A DNA stretch of 64,000 nt. It comes from Rhizobium indicum (GTDB lineage Bacteria > Pseudomonadota > Alphaproteobacteria > Rhizobiales > Rhizobiaceae). Below are positions 53,229 through 63,104 of this stretch, one piece after another. A model generated the notes under the pieces. It worked only from the letters and a program-made list of their open reading frames with translations, made no database searches and was not told the DNA's origin. The position numbers and the translations under genes were made by a program. The stretch spans positions 1,240,001-1,304,000 of the forward strand of contig NZ_CP054021.1 of assembly GCF_005862305.2 (NCBI RefSeq). The letters are read 5' to 3'. Position 1 is the first letter of the stretch. Each line of letters opens with the position of its first letter.

Positions 53229-54434
53229 CTACCGCACGATCGTGAACAGCTCCACGAGATCAGCAAAACCCTTCAGCCTGTGCGCCCCGACCGACACCAC
53301 ATCCCCTGCCCCGGCCTCGTCGCGAAACGGCGCCGACATCAGGAGGGCCTCTCCGAGTTCGCTGCAGGCGGTCTGGATGCGGCTGACCAGATTGACGTCG
53401 CCGCCGATCAGGGTGAAATCGAGGCGGCGGCCGGAGCCGACATTGCCGTAGCTGACCTCGCCGTAATGCAGGGCGATGCCGGCCTTCACGCCGATGCCCT
53501 CATACTGGAAATGGTCGATCTCCTCGAGGATGGTGCGGGCCGATGCCAGGGCGGCGCCGCAGGAATGGGCGGCATCATAACCCGGGAAGAAGGCAAGCAC
53601 GGCGTCGCCCATGAACTTCAGCACTTCGCCGCCCTCGCGGGTAATGGCCGGCACGATCCTGTCGAAATAGGCATTGAGCAGGCCGAGCACGGTGCTGCCG
53701 GGCAGCCGGTTCGATAGTTCGGTAAAGCCGCGCAGATCGCAAAGCAGCAGCGCTGCCTCCATCGATTCGATCTCGTCGCGGCGGATGCGGCCGGCAAGGA
53801 TGCGGCTTGCCGTCAGCGGGCCGATATAAGTATCGAGGAGGCTGAGCTCAACCTGGCGAAGGATGCGCAGTTCGCTGGTGTTGCGCAGCGCCGGCAGTAT
53901 GCGCTCGATCACCTCACGCTCGGAGGCGGTGAAGCCGCCCGGCCGCCGCGTGCCGAAGACGGCGGCGCTGACCGGGCCGTCAACATTGCAGAGCGGCGCG
54001 ATGACGAGCTGCATCAAGCCGCGATCGGCAAAGACATCGATATGCTGCCAGCGGCCATGCACGCTTTCTCTGGTATCGACCACCAGCGGTTCGCGGGTTT
54101 CCATGACCTTGCGCAGTGGCGTATTGGCGATCGCGACCCGGGCGCCGTGTTCGCGGTCGTGGATCTCGACCGGCTCGCCCGGCGCCCAGGCGATGGTGCG
54201 GCCGATGAACTCGGGATGCAGCGTCATCAGATGCAGGGTCAGCCGGTCGACCGGCAGGCCGAGCGCCTGAAGCCTGCGGCCGAGGCCGGAGACCAGGCCC
54301 GCTTCATCGAGCGCGTGGCATTCATCGCCGGAGAGCCACTCGATGATCGAGAGTAGTGCGCCGACGCTGACGGCATGGCCGGCGGCCCTGGGCTGGAGCC
54401 TGTCGGCATCGGGAGCATAGATCGCTGACGTCAT
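53229..54434 (-). CDS. Class III adenylate/guanylate cyclase
   Basis: The 401-aa soluble protein has an N-terminal GAF-like sensory region (about residues 30-200) and a C-terminal catalytic domain. Metal Asp residues are in LCDLRGFTELSNR and KFMGDAVLAFF. The substrate-contact segment LDFTLIGGDVNLVSRIQ carries the Asp typical of adenine preference and the transition-state Asn and Arg. It makes cAMP; rhizobia encode many such cyclases, and the signal here is unknown. Downstream of the EmrB-type pump on the same strand, 30 bp apart. Confidence 0.9.
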   Translation of the reverse strand: MTSAIYAPDADRLQPRAAGHAVSVGALLSIIEWLSGDECHALDEAGLVSGLGRRLQALGLPVDRLTLHLMTLHPEFIGRTIAWAPGEPVEIHDREHGARVAIANTPLRKVMETREPLVVDTRESVHGRWQHIDVFADRGLMQLVIAPLCNVDGPVSAAVFGTRRPGGFTASEREVIERILPALRNTSELRILRQVELSLLDTYIGPLTASRILAGRIRRDEIESMEAALLLCDLRGFTELSNRLPGSTVLGLLNAYFDRIVPAITREGGEVLKFMGDAVLAFFPGYDAAHSCGAALASARTILEEIDHFQYEGIGVKAGIALHYGEVSYGNVGSGRRLDFTLIGGDVNLVSRIQTACSELGEALLMSAPFRDEAGAGDVVSVGAHRLKGFADLVELFTIVR

Positions 54435-54464
54435 GGCTTTCTCCTCCTTGAGGGCCGCACGGCG

Positions 54465-56084
54465 CTAGTGGGCGCCGCCGCCGGAGAGTTGACCGGGTTT
54501 TTTCAGAAGCAGGGTTGCAACCAGGGCGACGACCAGAGCGACGCCGAGCAGGAAGAAAGTATCGCTGAAGGCCATGATATTGGCCTGCTTGCGTATTTTG
54601 AGCGCGATGGCGACGACGGCCTTGTGGCCGGCAAGCGCCTGATCGCTGACGCCATGGCGCATGAAATAACCGGTGAGCCTGGCGATGCGATCGCGGGTGG
54701 CTTCCTCGAAGATCGAGACCGAGTGGGTCAGGATGTTCGAGTGGAACTGCTCGCGTTTCGACAGGAAAGTCTGCAGCGAGGCGATGCCGACGGCGCCGCC
54801 GAGATTGCGCATCATGTTGAAGAGTGCGGACGCCGAACCGGCATTCTCCCGCTCGATGCCTGCGGTGGCGATCGCCGAGAGAGGCGTGAAGACGAGCGCC
54901 TGGCCGATGGCACGGACGATGTTCGGCCAGAACAGCTGGTCGCTGGCATAATCGCCGGTCATGTGCACGTTCATGAAGTTCGAAGCGGCGAAGAGGGCAA
55001 AGCCGACGACGATCAGCAGGCGGACATCGAAACGCTTCATCAGCTGCGGCACCAGCGGGATCAGCAGCAACTGCGGGATGCCGGTCCAGGCGAGAACCAT
55101 GCCGATCTGCTCGGAATTATAACCCTGGATGCGGGTGAGATAGATCGGCAGCACGAAGACGGAGCCGTAAAGCGCAATGCCGAGCAGGAAATTGGCGACG
55201 ATGCCGAAACCGAAGTTACGGCGCACCAGCAGGCGAAGGTTCAGCAGCGGATTGGCCGTTTTCAGCTCGATGATCAGGAACAACGTCAGCGAGACGGCGG
55301 CGATGACAGACAGGCGGAGGATGAAGTCGGAGCCGAACCAGTCTTCCTTGTTGCCCTCTTCCAGCACGGTCTGCAGGGCTGCCAGGCCGATCGCCATGGT
55401 GATGATACCAGGCCAGTCGCCCTTGGCGAGCAGCTTTAGGTTCATCGGCGCCCGGTCGAGCGAGGCCCAGAGCAGGCCGACCATCAGCGCACCGGGCACC
55501 AGGTTGACATAGAAGATATGTTCCCAGCCCCAGTTCTCGGTGAGATAACCGCCGATCGTCGGGCCGATCGCGGGTGCGAAGGTGGCCGAAAGGGCAAAGA
55601 GGGCCAGGCCGATCGGCTGCTTGGCCTTGGGCAGCAGCGTGATGATGATGGTGAAAGCCATCGGGATCAGCACGCCGCCGGAAAAGCCTTGAATGGCACG
55701 CAGGATGATCATCTGCTGCAGATTGGCAGCGAAGGCGCAGGCAACAGAAAAGATCAGGAAGAGGATGGCGTTGGTGAGCAGGTAGTTGCGGAGCGAGAAG
55801 ACGCGCGCCAGCCAGGCGCTCAAGGGGATGACGACGATCTCGGCGATCAGATAGGAGGTCGAAATCCAGCCGCCGTCATCCGTGCCGGCGCCGATCGCGC
55901 CCTGGATATCGGCAAGCGAGGCATTGACGATCTGGATGTTGAGGACGGCCATGAAGGCGCCCAGCGTCGAGCCGACAACGGCTGCCCACATGCGAAGCGG
56001 GCTCATGGCGGCAGGTGTCGCGGGCGCTGCAGCGGCGGGGGGCGCCAGCGCATTGCTGTTGGCGGCGATCTGAAGAGTGGCCAT
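54465..56084 (-). CDS. MFS multidrug exporter, EmrB/QacA (DHA2) type
   Basis: The 539-aa pump has 14 helices. DHA2 landmarks are GSTLGAFMAVLNIQIVNASL in helix 1, GTDDGGWISTSYLIAEIVVI and GPTIGGYLTENWGWEHIFYVN. It pairs with the periplasmic adaptor gene upstream (56163-57404), as in EmrAB, and would expel hydrophobic drugs or plant phenolics through an outer-membrane TolC. A similar pair is known in R. etli as rmrAB; identity is not proven. Confidence 0.92.
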   Translation of the reverse strand: MATLQIAANSNALAPPAAAAPATPAAMSPLRMWAAVVGSTLGAFMAVLNIQIVNASLADIQGAIGAGTDDGGWISTSYLIAEIVVIPLSAWLARVFSLRNYLLTNAILFLIFSVACAFAANLQQMIILRAIQGFSGGVLIPMAFTIIITLLPKAKQPIGLALFALSATFAPAIGPTIGGYLTENWGWEHIFYVNLVPGALMVGLLWASLDRAPMNLKLLAKGDWPGIITMAIGLAALQTVLEEGNKEDWFGSDFILRLSVIAAVSLTLFLIIELKTANPLLNLRLLVRRNFGFGIVANFLLGIALYGSVFVLPIYLTRIQGYNSEQIGMVLAWTGIPQLLLIPLVPQLMKRFDVRLLIVVGFALFAASNFMNVHMTGDYASDQLFWPNIVRAIGQALVFTPLSAIATAGIERENAGSASALFNMMRNLGGAVGIASLQTFLSKREQFHSNILTHSVSIFEEATRDRIARLTGYFMRHGVSDQALAGHKAVVAIALKIRKQANIMAFSDTFFLLGVALVVALVATLLLKKPGQLSGGGAH

Positions 56085-56162
56085 GACCTATCTCCTTCCG
56101 GCTCTTGCGGAAAATTCTCTCATGACGGGGTCCGGGTGATAATTCGGGAAAAAGGGAAAGGA

Positions 56163-57404
56163 TCATCCAGCAGGGTTGGATGATCCCTCCTTAGCTGCCG
56201 CGGAGGTCTGGGCAGCCTTGGTATCGATTTCGGGCTCGACCGACATGCCCGAGCGCAGCAGGCCGCTCAGAGCCTCGTCGTCGATGACGATCTTGACCGG
56301 GATACGCTGGACGATCTTGGTGAAATTGCCGGTGGCATTGTCCGGCGGCAGCAGTGAGAATTCCAACCCGCTTGCCGGCGAAACGCTGTCGACATGACCC
56401 TTGATCGAGATATCGGGAAAGCTGTCGACCTTGATCTCGACCGACTGGCCGGGGCTGATATAGGTCAGCTGCGTTTCCTTGAAATTGGCGACAACATAGA
56501 CCGCATGCAGCGGCACGACCGCCATCAGCTGCGTGCCCGAGGTGACATACTGCCCGACCCGGATCGACCGGGCGCCGACCGTGCCGTCGACGGCGGCGAC
56601 GATATCCGTATAGGAGAGGTTCAGCTCTGCCTGCTGGGCGGCGGCGGCCGCACGGTCGCGCTGGGCAACCGTCTGTTCGCGCTCAGTCTGCAGCACCGGC
56701 ACCTTATTCTGAGCCGTGACGAGGGCTGCCCGGTCACGCTCGACGGCGGCAGCGGCCTGGTCACGGGCCGACTGGGTCTGTTCGGCGCGAGACTGGGTGC
56801 CGGCGCCGTTGGTGATCAGGCGGGCCGAGCGGGCGGCATCGGACACGGCAAAGTCCAGCGATGCCTGCGAGGCATCGATCGTCGCCCTCGCCTGCTCGAT
56901 CACAGATTGCTGCAGGGAGATCTGGGCGTCGATATTGGTGATGGCGGCTTCGGCCGCCTTCACATCGGCTCTCGCCTGCGACAGTGCGGCCTGGAAGTCG
57001 CGGTCGTCGATGCGGGCGAGAACCTGACCGGCCTTGACCGCGTCATTGTCGTTGACCAGCACCTGGCTGATATAGCCGGCGACCTTCGGGGCGACAGTGG
57101 TGTAATCGGCCTTCACATAGGCATCGTCGGTGGATTCGATGAAGCGGCCGACCGTCCAGTAGCGGTAGCCGAAATCGCCTGCGAAAGCGACGCCGGCAAG
57201 CAGCGCGGCGGCAAGGGCGGCGCGCTTGACGATGCGGCGGCCGGTCTTTTTGGGAGCTTCCGCGACCGGTGCTTCGGCGACCGGCGCTTCAGAGACAGGC
57301 ATGGGGGGCGCCTCGGCGGCAGGTGCCCTGGCGGCTTCCTCGGCCAAGATCTGCTCAGCCTCCCTCGCACTTTCGAAAACGTCTTTGCGGGGCAACTCGA
57401 CCAT
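56163..57404 (-). CDS. HlyD/EmrA-family membrane fusion protein
   Basis: The 413-aa adaptor has a cytoplasmic Ala/Pro/Glu-rich N-terminus, one membrane helix (AALAAALLAGVAFAGDFGY), the biotinyl-lipoyl motif STDDAYVKADYTTVAPKVAG, long alpha-helical hairpins (about residues 120-230) and the beta-barrel VGARSIRVGQYVTSGTQLMA. It links the EmrB-type pump to an outer-membrane channel. ATG 57404 has better spacing to AAGGAGA than 57410. Divergent from a LysR gene. Confidence 0.92.
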   Translation of the reverse strand: MVELPRKDVFESAREAEQILAEEAARAPAAEAPPMPVSEAPVAEAPVAEAPKKTGRRIVKRAALAAALLAGVAFAGDFGYRYWTVGRFIESTDDAYVKADYTTVAPKVAGYISQVLVNDNDAVKAGQVLARIDDRDFQAALSQARADVKAAEAAITNIDAQISLQQSVIEQARATIDASQASLDFAVSDAARSARLITNGAGTQSRAEQTQSARDQAAAAVERDRAALVTAQNKVPVLQTEREQTVAQRDRAAAAAQQAELNLSYTDIVAAVDGTVGARSIRVGQYVTSGTQLMAVVPLHAVYVVANFKETQLTYISPGQSVEIKVDSFPDISIKGHVDSVSPASGLEFSLLPPDNATGNFTKIVQRIPVKIVIDDEALSGLLRSGMSVEPEIDTKAAQTSAAAKEGSSNPAG

Positions 57405-57542
57405 CGTCATTCTCCTTCACCGTTGGCCTCCTCTGCGAGAGGCCCTGTTCGATGCGAAGGAAAATGCACCCTGACATTTATTTTGATAATCTGCTTAAAT
57501 CGGGAAGGATCATCAACTCTCAGCGGATAATCCGAGGGCAAT

Positions 57543-58445
57543 ATGGATCGGCTGACAAGCCTCACAGTCTTTGGCCGGGTGGTGGAATGCGGTGGTTTTT
57601 CCGCCGCCGCGCGCCGGCTCAACATGTCCGTCACCATGGTCGGCAATCACGTGCAATCGCTGGAGGACCGGCTCGGCGTGCGACTGCTCAACCGCACGAC
57701 ACGCAAGGTCAGCCTGACGGAAACCGGCAAATATTACTATGAGCGCTCTTTGCAGATCCTCGCCGAGCTGGAAGAGGCGGACCGGACGGCAGGCGCGCTG
57801 AGCACGACGCCGCGCGGCACGCTGAAGGTCTATACCAGCAGCGCCATCGTGCGTTTCCTGCTGCCTGTCGTCAGCGAATTCATGGAGCTCTATCCGTCGA
57901 TCTCACTCGATTTCAGCGTCGGCGAGCGGATGGTCGACATGATCGAGGATGGCTACGACCTGGTGATGCGCACCGTACCGCCGCCGGATTCATCGCTCGT
58001 CGCCCGCAAGCTGACGCCCTGGCGCCATATGCTCGTCTGCTCGCCGGCCTATTTCGAGAGCCATCCGATGCCGAAGACGCCGACCGACGTCGCCGATCAC
58101 AATTGCCTGCAATATGCCTATTACCCCTATGGCGACGACTGGCGCTTCGAGGATGGCGAAGGCAACAAGGAGAGCGTCAAGATCAGCGGCAATGTCGTCT
58201 CAAACAGTGCCGAGATGCTGCGCTTCCTGACGCTGACCGGGCGGGGCATCTTCCTGGCGCCGAGTTTCGTCGTGTTCGACGACATCGCCGAAGGGCGGCT
58301 GGTGAAGATCATGCCCGACTACCGGCCGATCGAGTTCAACATCAACGCCGTCTATCCCAACCGCAGCCATCTGCCGACGAAGGTGCGGCTGTTCATCGAT
58401 CTCTTGGCGGAGAGATTTGCGGAACATCGGAAGTGGATGACATGA
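57543..58445 (+). CDS. LysR-family transcriptional regulator
   Basis: The 300-aa regulator starts MDRLTSLTVFGRVVECGGFS, with the LysR HTH (AARRLNMSVTMVGNHVQSLED) and NRTTRKVSLTETGKYYYE. The C-terminal binding domain includes YTSSAIVRFLLPVVSEFMEL and GRGIFLAPSFVV. It is divergently oriented to the emrAB-type operon and probably activates it in response to an aromatic inducer (inference). Confidence 0.92.
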   Translation: MDRLTSLTVFGRVVECGGFSAAARRLNMSVTMVGNHVQSLEDRLGVRLLNRTTRKVSLTETGKYYYERSLQILAELEEADRTAGALSTTPRGTLKVYTSSAIVRFLLPVVSEFMELYPSISLDFSVGERMVDMIEDGYDLVMRTVPPPDSSLVARKLTPWRHMLVCSPAYFESHPMPKTPTDVADHNCLQYAYYPYGDDWRFEDGEGNKESVKISGNVVSNSAEMLRFLTLTGRGIFLAPSFVVFDDIAEGRLVKIMPDYRPIEFNINAVYPNRSHLPTKVRLFIDLLAERFAEHRKWMT

Positions 58446-58521
58446 GGGGGAATTTTACATTGGAGGTCACCCTTCACTGCAACACGGCGGAATTCGGCAG
58501 CAATGCCGTTCGGCCCCAAAA

Positions 58522-59157
58522 ATGCCTCGACTTCGCTGGACACCATTCGACTATGAAAAACAACAGGATGGTGTGTCGGCTGTGCCCATAGACATTTGGA
58601 ATGTTCGGCGAATGCTCATCGCCGATTTTCTTGGCACCGCGTGTGCAGCTTACCATCGCGCCTTGGATTTTTGGCCGCTTGATTCGGCCAATGGGCTACG
58701 AGGACTCTTCGATCTATTGGGTGGGCCGCTGCTCTTTCTCTCGGTCGCGGGCATAGTGTTCGTTTGGTTTATCGGCGCATTAGTCGCGTTATTTCGTCGT
58801 CGTATCCGTAGAATGGTGAGTCGTCTTATTGCTATCATCATTGTTCCGGTGTGTTTTGGGACGATGATCACCGTGCCTTTGTTCGATCCTTGGCTATGGT
58901 ACGTCATTTTCAATAAATCGCGTTTCGAAGCGGCGGCAGCCGCGAGTGGCTCTGCACAGAACGGTACGATCATTGAGGGGCGCGACGTTTCGACAGGGAT
59001 CGCCGGCGCGGGTTACAATCATTTTGTCGCTCTCATCTTTAGCGAAAGCGATCCGCCCAAACTGGTTTATGGCGACAGCGATGAAGAAAAATTGGCAGCC
59101 AATTCTGTGCTGACGCACCTCTACGGCAATTTCTACAGGCGAGATGAGTACTTTTGA
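58522..59157 (+). CDS. Hypothetical membrane protein of atypical composition
   Basis: Up to 211 aa from ATG 58522; ATG 58612 (MLIADFLGTACAAYH) is an alternative. Two or three helices (FLSVAGIVFVWFIGALVALF, LIAIIIVPVCFGTMITVPLF) are followed by a soluble C-terminal domain (YNHFVALIFSESDPPKLVYG). AT content is noticeably higher than in neighbours and codon use differs, suggesting recent acquisition. No family recognised. Confidence 0.6.
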   Translation: MPRLRWTPFDYEKQQDGVSAVPIDIWNVRRMLIADFLGTACAAYHRALDFWPLDSANGLRGLFDLLGGPLLFLSVAGIVFVWFIGALVALFRRRIRRMVSRLIAIIIVPVCFGTMITVPLFDPWLWYVIFNKSRFEAAAAASGSAQNGTIIEGRDVSTGIAGAGYNHFVALIFSESDPPKLVYGDSDEEKLAANSVLTHLYGNFYRRDEYF

Positions 59158-59190
59158 CGACCCTTGCGGGAACTGAGAGGCTGCGGCTAT

Positions 59191-59240
59191 CCCCCTTCGC
59201 CCCGCAAGCGGGGAGAAGGTGCCGGCAGGCGGATGAGGGG
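59191..59240. repeat. Intergenic repeat, family D
   Basis: CCCCCTTCGCCCCGCAAGCG-GGGAGAAGGTGCCGGCAGGCGGATGAGGGG structure between the hypothetical membrane protein and the aminotransferase gene. Confidence 0.65.
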
Positions 59241-59351
59241 CGGGCTGGGCTCTGATCCGCCGAACCGCTGCAGCCCTGCGCTTGCGCTTCGGGCGTTCGT
59301 CGTTGCAATCGATTCACTGGATCGATTGCTCCCGCTTCGCGGGACCTCTCC

Positions 59352-60239
59352 TCACTCTTCGCTCTCACTCCTGCCGTGGGCCCAGTCCATGTAGAGTTCC
59401 AGCGCCTTGCGGGTGACCGGGCCTTCCTGGAGGTTGCGGTCGTCGAGGCGGATGACGCCGACGACTTTGGAGTAGTTGCCGGTGGTGAAGATCTCATCGG
59501 CTCCGAGGAAGTCTTCGACCGAGAGCGTTGCTTCGTGCACGTCGAAACCGGCCTGGCGCAGCAGGCCGATGACGCGGGCGCGGGTGATGCCGGCAAGGAA
59601 AGTGCGGTTGGCGGCCGGCGTCATCACCACGCCGTCCCTGACCATGAAGACGTTCGAGGAGGCGGTCTCGACGACGTTGCCGTTCAGATCACGCACCAGT
59701 GCATTGTCGAAGCCGCGGCTGCGCGCTTCGGCGATCATGCGGCCGCTGTTTGGATAGAGCGAGCCGGTCTTCGCCTCGGTCATCGCCGTTTCCGGCGACG
59801 GGCGGCGATAGGGCGAGACGGTCAGGCTGGTGCCGCCATGGCCGCCCATCGGCGCCTCGAACAGGCAGAGCGCGAAGCGGGTCGATTCCGCGTCGACGGA
59901 GACGACGCTGCCGGGCGCGCCGTGTTCGCCCCAATACATCGGCTTGATATAGATCGCCGTGGCGCCATCGAATTTGGCAACGCCTTCCCAGGCGAGTGCT
60001 ACGATCTCCTCGGCTGATTTCACCGGCTTCAGGCCCATGGCGAGCGCCGAGCGGTTGATGCGCTGGCAATGCAGGTCGAGATCGGGCGCGATGCCGTCGA
60101 ACCAGCGGGCGCCGTCGAAGACCGTGGAGCCGAGCCACATGGCATGCGAGGTCGGCCCGATCAGCGGCGGATTGCCGGGGAGCCATTCTCCATCGACATG
60201 AGTCCAGGTGGTTGAGCGGGGTGTTGTATCGACGGCCAT
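59352..60239 (-). CDS. Branched-chain aminotransferase (fold-type IV)
   Basis: A 295-aa PLP enzyme starting at ATG 60239 behind CAGGAGGAAA. The catalytic Lys is in TEAKTGSLYPNSGRMIAEA, and the PLP-phosphate contacts are in VETASSNVFMV and TPAANRTFLAGITRARVI. It fits the IlvE/D-amino-acid aminotransferase group; branched-chain activity is the likeliest. Rhizobial genomes often carry several IlvE paralogues, so no gene symbol is given. Divergent from the alcohol dehydrogenase. Confidence 0.9.
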   Translation of the reverse strand: MAVDTTPRSTTWTHVDGEWLPGNPPLIGPTSHAMWLGSTVFDGARWFDGIAPDLDLHCQRINRSALAMGLKPVKSAEEIVALAWEGVAKFDGATAIYIKPMYWGEHGAPGSVVSVDAESTRFALCLFEAPMGGHGGTSLTVSPYRRPSPETAMTEAKTGSLYPNSGRMIAEARSRGFDNALVRDLNGNVVETASSNVFMVRDGVVMTPAANRTFLAGITRARVIGLLRQAGFDVHEATLSVEDFLGADEIFTTGNYSKVVGVIRLDDRNLQEGPVTRKALELYMDWAHGRSESEE

Positions 60240-60486
60240 GATGGTTTCCTCCTGAAGCCGGAGAAGGAAAAACCGCCGCGGCAAGCCGGGTCAAGGACAA
60301 ATCCCGAGCGGAAACACGGAAGCAAGAAAATGCCGGGGAATGCCGCCAGGCCGCAATATTCGTGCGCAGCGATGGCAGCTTCATCGATGGGTGCATCAGC
60401 AAAAATGATGGAATGGAATGTTGGAATGGCTGCCTGCCGCATGTCATCATGGGCGCAATCGCGGATAGACAGCAAGGAAAACGCCG

Positions 60487-61530
60487 ATGAAAGCCATGTT
60501 CTACGAAGCCTTCGAACAGGCGCCCGAAATCCGCACCGTTGCCGATCCGACACCGACAGAGGACGGTGTCGTCATATCGGTCGGCGCCAGCGGGCTCTGC
60601 CGCAGCGACTGGCACGGCTGGATGGGCCACGACCCGGATATCCGCCTGCCGCACGTGCCGGGACACGAGCTTGCCGGGCGGATCGTCGCCACCGGCCGCG
60701 GCGTGATGCGTTTCAAGGTGGGCGACCGGGTGACCGTGCCCTTCGTTTCCGGCTGCGGCCATTGCAGCGAATGCCATTCCGGCAACCAGCAGGTCTGCCC
60801 GAACCAGTTCCAGCCGGGCTTCACTCATTGGGGGTCGTTTGCCGAATATGTGGCGATCGATTATGCCGACACCAATCTGGTGCACCTGCCCGATACGATC
60901 GACGACGCGACGGCGGCAAGTCTCGGCTGCCGCTTCGCCACCTCGTTTCGCGCCGTCGCCGATCAGGCGCGCACCGGGCCCGGCGAATGGATCGCCGTGC
61001 ATGGCTGCGGCGGCGTCGGCCTGTCGGCGATCATGATTGCCACCGCGCTCGGGGCAAATGCGATCGGCATCGACATTTCGGAAGAGAAGCTCGCCTTTGC
61101 GCGGGAGTGCGGAGCGGTGGCGACGGTCAATGCGTCAGGTGTCGCCGACGTGGCGGAGGCGGTGCGCGAGATCACCAAGGGCGGCGCGCATGTCTCGATC
61201 GACGCGCTCGGCCATCCCGTCACCTGCTTCAATTCGATCAAGAATCTGCGCCGTCGCGGACGGCATGTGCAGGTGGGGCTGATGCTCGGTGAACACGCGA
61301 CGCCGCAGATCCCAATGGCGCAGGTAATCGGCCACGAGCTGGAAATCTACGGCAGCCACGGCATGCAGGCCTGGCGCTACGACGCCATGCTGTCGATGCT
61401 TTCGGCCGGCAAGATCGCGCCGCAGAAGCTGATCGGACGGCGGGTCAGCCTTGAGGAGGCCGTGCCGGCGCTTATGGCGCTCGACAAGGCTGAAGCCACG
61501 GGGATCAGCGTGATTACCCGGTTTTCATGA
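60487..61530 (+). CDS. Zinc-dependent alcohol dehydrogenase family protein
   Basis: The 347-aa MDR enzyme has the catalytic zinc ligands Cys in [10 protein letters not shown], the His-Glu in PGHELAGRI and a structural-zinc loop [16 protein letters not shown]. The NAD(P) fold has [14 protein letters not shown]. It oxidises an alcohol or polyol; the substrate is unknown. Followed by a family D double repeat. Confidence 0.92.
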   Translation: MKAMFYEAFEQAPEIRTVADPTPTEDGVVISVGASGLCRSDWHGWMGHDPDIRLPHVPGHELAGRIVATGRGVMRFKVGDRVTVPFVSGCGHCSECHSGNQQVCPNQFQPGFTHWGSFAEYVAIDYADTNLVHLPDTIDDATAASLGCRFATSFRAVADQARTGPGEWIAVHGCGGVGLSAIMIATALGANAIGIDISEEKLAFARECGAVATVNASGVADVAEAVREITKGGAHVSIDALGHPVTCFNSIKNLRRRGRHVQVGLMLGEHATPQIPMAQVIGHELEIYGSHGMQAWRYDAMLSMLSAGKIAPQKLIGRRVSLEEAVPALMALDKAEATGISVITRFS

Positions 61531-61610
61531 AGCGCAGAAGCGAGCAAATAGCAACTTCGTCTGATGTATCTTGCTGCGGCTAAAGAGAGACGCGAGGCGC
61601 AGCGTAGGGT

Positions 61611-61778
61611 CTCTTCTCCCCAGCGGGGAGAAGGTGCCGGCAGGCGGTTGAGGGGGTGAGCGGCGAAGCCGCGAATGCGCTGAGCGCAAGCGAAGGGCAA
61701 GCGAAGGGCAATGAAGGGTGTACCGCGTGGCCCCCTCATCCGCCCTACGGGCACCTTCTCCCCGCTGGGGAGAAGAGG
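61611..61778. repeat. Intergenic repeat, family D (inverted pair)
   Basis: CTCTTCTCCCCAGCGGGGAG...GGTTGAGGGGG at the left and CCCCCTCATCCGCCC...CCCCGCTGGGGAGAAGAG at the right form a long inverted repeat with an 80-bp centre. It fills most of the 311-bp gap 61531-61841; nothing else seen there. Confidence 0.75.
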
Positions 61779-61841
61779 GAATAGCAGCCTCAGTGCTCCG
61801 ATAAGGTAGTGTTTCCCAGACCTCTCGTTTTGCAACTGGCC

Positions 61842-62660
61842 TTATTCAGCCACGCCAATCGAAGCGAGAAAAGCAGCAGAAGCCGGGATCTTCGACTTGT
61901 CCTTGATCTCGATGATGAGGCGCGGGTTGCTTTCGAGCTTGGCGAGAGCCGCAAAGACGGCATGCCAGCGGATGGTGCCTTCGCCAAGGCTCCAGTGGCG
62001 GTCGGCATATCCGTCGGCATCCTGCAGGTGGACATGCTGGAGGCGATTGCCGGCGGCCTTGACGTAATAATCGACCGGTGGCGCACCGGTATAGCCATGG
62101 GCATAATGGGCGTGGCCGGTATCGATCGAGACCGCGACGGCAGGCGAGTTGAAGCTTTCGGCAAGCGCCACGCGAATATGCGGATCCTTGTCCTCGATGT
62201 TCTCGATGACCATGGTGCAGCCGATATCCTCGGCGCGCCGGACGGCGTCGCGGAGCGTCATGTGCGTGCGCTCGGCCAGGGCTTCGCGGGCGCCGGCATT
62301 GTCGTCGAGATTGTTGTAGGACCAGGACGTATAAGGGCTGTGGATGACCATATGGGTCGCGCCGATGACGGCGCAGACGTCGAGCCCCTGCAGCAGGCGC
62401 CTAGTGACGATGGCGCGGATATCGGGATCTTCCGAGGCGATGGTGAAGCCCCAGAACGGGCCGTGAATGCCGAGGCGGCCGCCATGACCGTCGAGAAGCC
62501 GCCTGGTGCGGGCGGCAAGCGGCGCCCAGTCGCCGTTCAGAATCTCGGCATCGATAAAGTTCTGCAATTCGAGATCGCGGGACTTTTCGAAGAGCCAATC
62601 ACGGTGAAGTTCAACTTCATCGAGCGTCATGGCGGCGCCGACGACGGGAAGAGAGGACAT
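61842..62660 (-). CDS. Sugar phosphate isomerase/epimerase (TIM barrel, AP endonuclease 2 family)
   Basis: The 272-aa protein has the xylose-isomerase-like barrel: LDEVELHRDWLFEKSRDLEL, IHGPFWGFTIAS, a metal Glu in MVIENIEDKDPH, His in IDTGHAHYAHG, and HVHLQDADGYADRHWSLGEG. It ends LIIEIKDKSKI. It probably interconverts a ketose or inositol derivative; the substrate is unknown. Convergent with the alcohol dehydrogenase. Confidence 0.9.
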   Translation of the reverse strand: MSSLPVVGAAMTLDEVELHRDWLFEKSRDLELQNFIDAEILNGDWAPLAARTRRLLDGHGGRLGIHGPFWGFTIASEDPDIRAIVTRRLLQGLDVCAVIGATHMVIHSPYTSWSYNNLDDNAGAREALAERTHMTLRDAVRRAEDIGCTMVIENIEDKDPHIRVALAESFNSPAVAVSIDTGHAHYAHGYTGAPPVDYYVKAAGNRLQHVHLQDADGYADRHWSLGEGTIRWHAVFAALAKLESNPRLIIEIKDKSKIPASAAFLASIGVAE

Positions 62661-63104
62661 GGATGCGCTCCATCAATGTGAATGATCAAAGTGAATGCCG
62701 GGACGGCGTGGAAGGACGGCCCTAGAGAAGGCCAAGAACGGCCGCCGCGTTCTATGCACCCCTTCTGTGTCGGCGGTATTACAGGCGCCGAGCCTTTCGC
62801 ATCCCTCCGGCCTCAGTCATTTGCGCATAGCTGATGCGGCATTGACGGACCTTGCGGAAACGCCCCGAAGTACCGATATCGGCCTCGACAGTCTCGTGAC
62901 GCAGTGGCGCGCGAGCGGCGTTGAACCCCTGGCAACGGAGCCGTTTGTTCAGCGCTTCGGCCGATGCAGCGCGCTTCTTTGAAAGCCTTCGGCGATGTTA
63001 CCCCCAACAACAGGGCGGCTTGTCAAAGACGGCGCAAAGGTCTAACGGCTGCGCCCGCAAGAAAAAGCCGATCAGAAGAAGCCCTGTAAGAAAAAGAAAG
63101 AGAC
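62661..63104. other. Intergenic region, no gene seen
   Basis: 444 bp between the divergent isomerase and cupin genes. Open frames here lack ribosome sites and protein-like composition. It should hold both promoters; no operator palindrome is evident. AAGAAAGAGACA just before 63105 gives the cupin ribosome site. Confidence 0.45.

Noticed and set aside
54465..57404. Naming the pump pair rmrAB
   Set aside because: A similar R. etli pair is known, but identity and its regulator type could not be confirmed from sequence alone.
62695..63010. Small open frames on both strands upstream of the cupin gene
   Set aside because: No ribosome site, odd composition and mutual overlap; probably non-coding.
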